Shown piece after piece: positions 62,290-64,000 of a DNA stretch of 64,000 bases. The first letter of the stretch is position 1, and every line of letters begins with the position of its first letter. Under the pieces are notes generated by a model. The model saw only the letters and a program-made list of their open reading frames with translations. It did not search any database and had not been told where the DNA came from. A program made the translations under genes and the position numbers. Source of the stretch: Chitinophaga sp. CF118 (lineage in GTDB: Bacteria > Bacteroidota > Bacteroidia > Chitinophagales > Chitinophagaceae); assembly GCF_900112615.1 (NCBI RefSeq), contig NZ_FOMK01000003.1, positions 806,001 to 870,000 on the forward strand, in the 5' to 3' direction.

Positions 62290-63711
62290 ATGAGACAACA
62301 TATAAAGAATATAATAAGTGCAGTGCCATTGGTGATCATGGTGGCGTCCTGCAATAAACTAAGTGATTTCGGAAATACAAACGTGGACCCGGGATCTACT
62401 ACCACACCGCTGGTAGGCGCTTTGCTGACAAACGTTGAACAGAATCTTGGTGGCAGTTATGCTACCAGCACTTCGGGCGGGCTTTTCTGCCAGTATTTTT
62501 CAGAAACGCAATATCCCGGTACAGGGCTTTACGCCAGTTCCAGCTTACAGGCTTCTTTTGCAGGCAATTATTCCTCCTACCTGGAAGATCTGCAAAATAT
62601 TATTACTACCAATACCAGCAATAATGAGAATGCTGTGGCCCGGATACTGAAGTCTTATATTTATTGGAATCTTACAGACAGATGGGGCGACCTTCCTTAT
62701 AGCGAAGCCCTGAAAGGTAACGGTACTCCGGTATATGATACCCAGGAGGAAATTTACAAAGGCTGCATTCAGGAACTCACAGACGCTATAGCACAATTCG
62801 ATGCCGGTACTTCCCTTATTACAGGAGATATCATTTATAGCGGCGATGTTGCTTCATGGAAAAAACTGGCTAATTCTATAAGAATGCTGATGGCTTTACG
62901 GCTCACTAAAAAATATCCAGCTGCTTCAGATTATGCTGCTACCCAGTTTAAAGCTGCATTAGCAGATGCTGCCGGATATATTACTTTAAATACAGAGAAT
63001 TTTTCTCTTACCTATCCGGGTGATGGCTATAAAAGCCCCTGGTATAGTTTGTATGATGGCCGTAAAGATGTTGGCGAAAGTGCAACAATGGTAAGTTTAC
63101 TGGGCTCTCTTAATGACAGCAGGCAGGATGCATATGGCAGCTCTACCACAGGAGTACCTTATGGATTGGAGCGTTCGGATATAGAAACATGGGCGAATGC
63201 CAATACCGGCTGGGCCCGCATATTGGCCGAAAGTTACAGACCTGCAGCGGGTGGTGTGGTTGTGTTGGTGACTGCCTCACAGATAGCATTTGCCAGAGCA
63301 GAAGCGGCAGACAGGGGCTGGACTACAGAAACTGCTCTTACATTGTATCAGGATGGTATCAATTTGTCTTTCGCGCAATGGGGCCTGAGCGCTCCGGCAG
63401 CTTCCTATTTCACACAATCTGCCGTTGCTTTCAGCGCAGCACAGGGAACTGGCGCCAATCTTCAACAGATCGCTATTCAAAGATATATTGCTACCTACCC
63501 TAATGGTAATGAAGGATGGGCTGAATGGAGAAGAACCGGATATCCCGCGCTGACTCCTGCTGTGGCGGCTACCAATACTTCGAAAGAAATTCCCAGGAGA
63601 TATACTTATGCATCTACTGAGTATAGCAGCAATAGTGTTAACGTAACAGCAGCTGCTGCCAGATTAAGCGGAGGGGATTCCCAGGATTCTAAAATATGGT
63701 GGGATCAGTAA
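62290..63711 (+). CDS. SusD-like lipoprotein (SusD-like_2 type)
   Basis: 473 residues. The lipoprotein signal has its lipobox at IMVASCNKLSD (Cys21), then NVDPGSTTTPLVGALLTNVEQNLGG, typical of the SusD-like_2 branch. Helical core segments include AVARILKSYIYWNLTDRWGDLPYSEALKG and WKKLANSIRMLMALRLTKKYPA. It should form the surface lid of the SusC encoded just upstream. This branch is often found with peptide- or glycan-uptake SusC proteins of the QGPAAAAQFG type. Confidence 0.93.
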   Translation: MRQHIKNIISAVPLVIMVASCNKLSDFGNTNVDPGSTTTPLVGALLTNVEQNLGGSYATSTSGGLFCQYFSETQYPGTGLYASSSLQASFAGNYSSYLEDLQNIITTNTSNNENAVARILKSYIYWNLTDRWGDLPYSEALKGNGTPVYDTQEEIYKGCIQELTDAIAQFDAGTSLITGDIIYSGDVASWKKLANSIRMLMALRLTKKYPAASDYAATQFKAALADAAGYITLNTENFSLTYPGDGYKSPWYSLYDGRKDVGESATMVSLLGSLNDSRQDAYGSSTTGVPYGLERSDIETWANANTGWARILAESYRPAAGGVVVLVTASQIAFARAEAADRGWTTETALTLYQDGINLSFAQWGLSAPAASYFTQSAVAFSAAQGTGANLQQIAIQRYIATYPNGNEGWAEWRRTGYPALTPAVAATNTSKEIPRRYTYASTEYSSNSVNVTAAAARLSGGDSQDSKIWWDQ

Positions 63712-63730
63712 TCCTTTTATTTATCACTAA

Positions 63731-64000
63731 ATGAAGAAAATGATGAAACATAAATATATTAACATAACTGCTGTCTTTGTCCTGAGCGCTTTATTGCTCA
63801 CATCCTGCCTGAAGGATAATGTCAAAGATCTCGGAACAGAAGGGGACACATTCATAAAGTTCCTGGAAGCGCCACAGAACGCCCTTTATTTTACGCCTTT
63901 TACTACGGTTCAGACAATAGATCTGTTCAGCGTAAGAAAAGACCCTAATAGTTCACAAAGTCTGAAAACGAGTAGTGTTGTTAAGCTAACCAGCCTGCCG
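63731..64000 (+). CDS. Lipoprotein of the susCD operon, partial (C-terminus beyond window)
   Basis: The frame opens at ATG 63731, 19 nt after the SusD stop, and runs to the window edge (90 residues). The N-terminus MKKMMKHKYINITAVFVLSA leads into LLLTSCLKDN (Cys26), a lipobox. The mature part begins FIKFLEAPQNALYFTPFTTV and continues DLFSVRKDPNSS, like DUF1735/DUF4843-type surface lipoproteins encoded after susCD pairs. It probably helps bind the imported ligand. Family assignment is tentative because the rest is missing. Confidence 0.75.
   Translation, partial: MKKMMKHKYINITAVFVLSALLLTSCLKDNVKDLGTEGDTFIKFLEAPQNALYFTPFTTVQTIDLFSVRKDPNSSQSLKTSSVVKLTSLP

Overview
The window looks like a chromosome segment of a Bacteroidota member, most likely a Chitinophaga-like organism of the Chitinophagaceae. 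Evidence is three SusC/SusD outer-membrane glycan-uptake pairs, a SusR-type propeller sensor kinase, two secreted proteins with type IX secretion (T9SS) C-terminal sorting domains, a GH18 chitinase with three carbohydrate-binding modules, TAnnTTTG-like -7 boxes, and almost no Shine-Dalgarno sequences. The taxon is inferred from gene content only. I saw no rRNA, tRNA, CRISPR array or intact insertion sequence.

Layout. Positions 1-8143 hold a SusC/SusD pair (SusD cut by the left edge), divergent from a sensor kinase and a separate receiver-AraC regulator that are usually one fused protein. Positions 8148-9593 carry an alpha/beta hydrolase and a cupin. Positions 10071-15629 encode a very large repetitive T9SS surface protein, followed by a TPR/LuxR-type membrane regulator, a propeller-like protein, a BamA-like barrel, a serine hydrolase and a DoxX/HxlR divergent pair (15702-22781).

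Positions 22798-31249 form a compact polysaccharide-utilisation unit: LacI regulator, SusC, SusD and a sialate/acetyl esterase. Three copies of a LacI-type operator (around 23950, 24261 and 31236) flank exactly these genes, which predicts one local regulon. An ABC exporter pair follows (31346-33099). Positions 33302-37941 hold small proteins of the SMI1/KNR4 and similar kind, which resemble orphan immunity genes, and a DUF4382 lipoprotein. Positions 38325-43361 contain the chitinase, a DinB-like protein and a polysaccharide-deacetylase-like protein, with a striking inverted array of 11-nt repeats at 41490-41584.

Positions 43441-49258 are a four-gene minus-strand operon: CheR, stand-alone CheB, a GAF-PAS hybrid kinase with three receivers, and a receiver-kinase. 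It resembles a chemosensory circuit with no chemoreceptor or flagellar genes. Positions 49646-55177 add stress functions: a universal stress protein, Hsp20 (with an exceptional Shine-Dalgarno), a zinc-ribbon protein, and an overlapping P-loop kinase/APH-like kinase pair. The right end (56225-64000) has a barrel protein, a DUF5996-like protein, a 1.1-kb region with short coding remnants, and a third SusC/SusD locus whose next lipoprotein gene is cut by the window edge.
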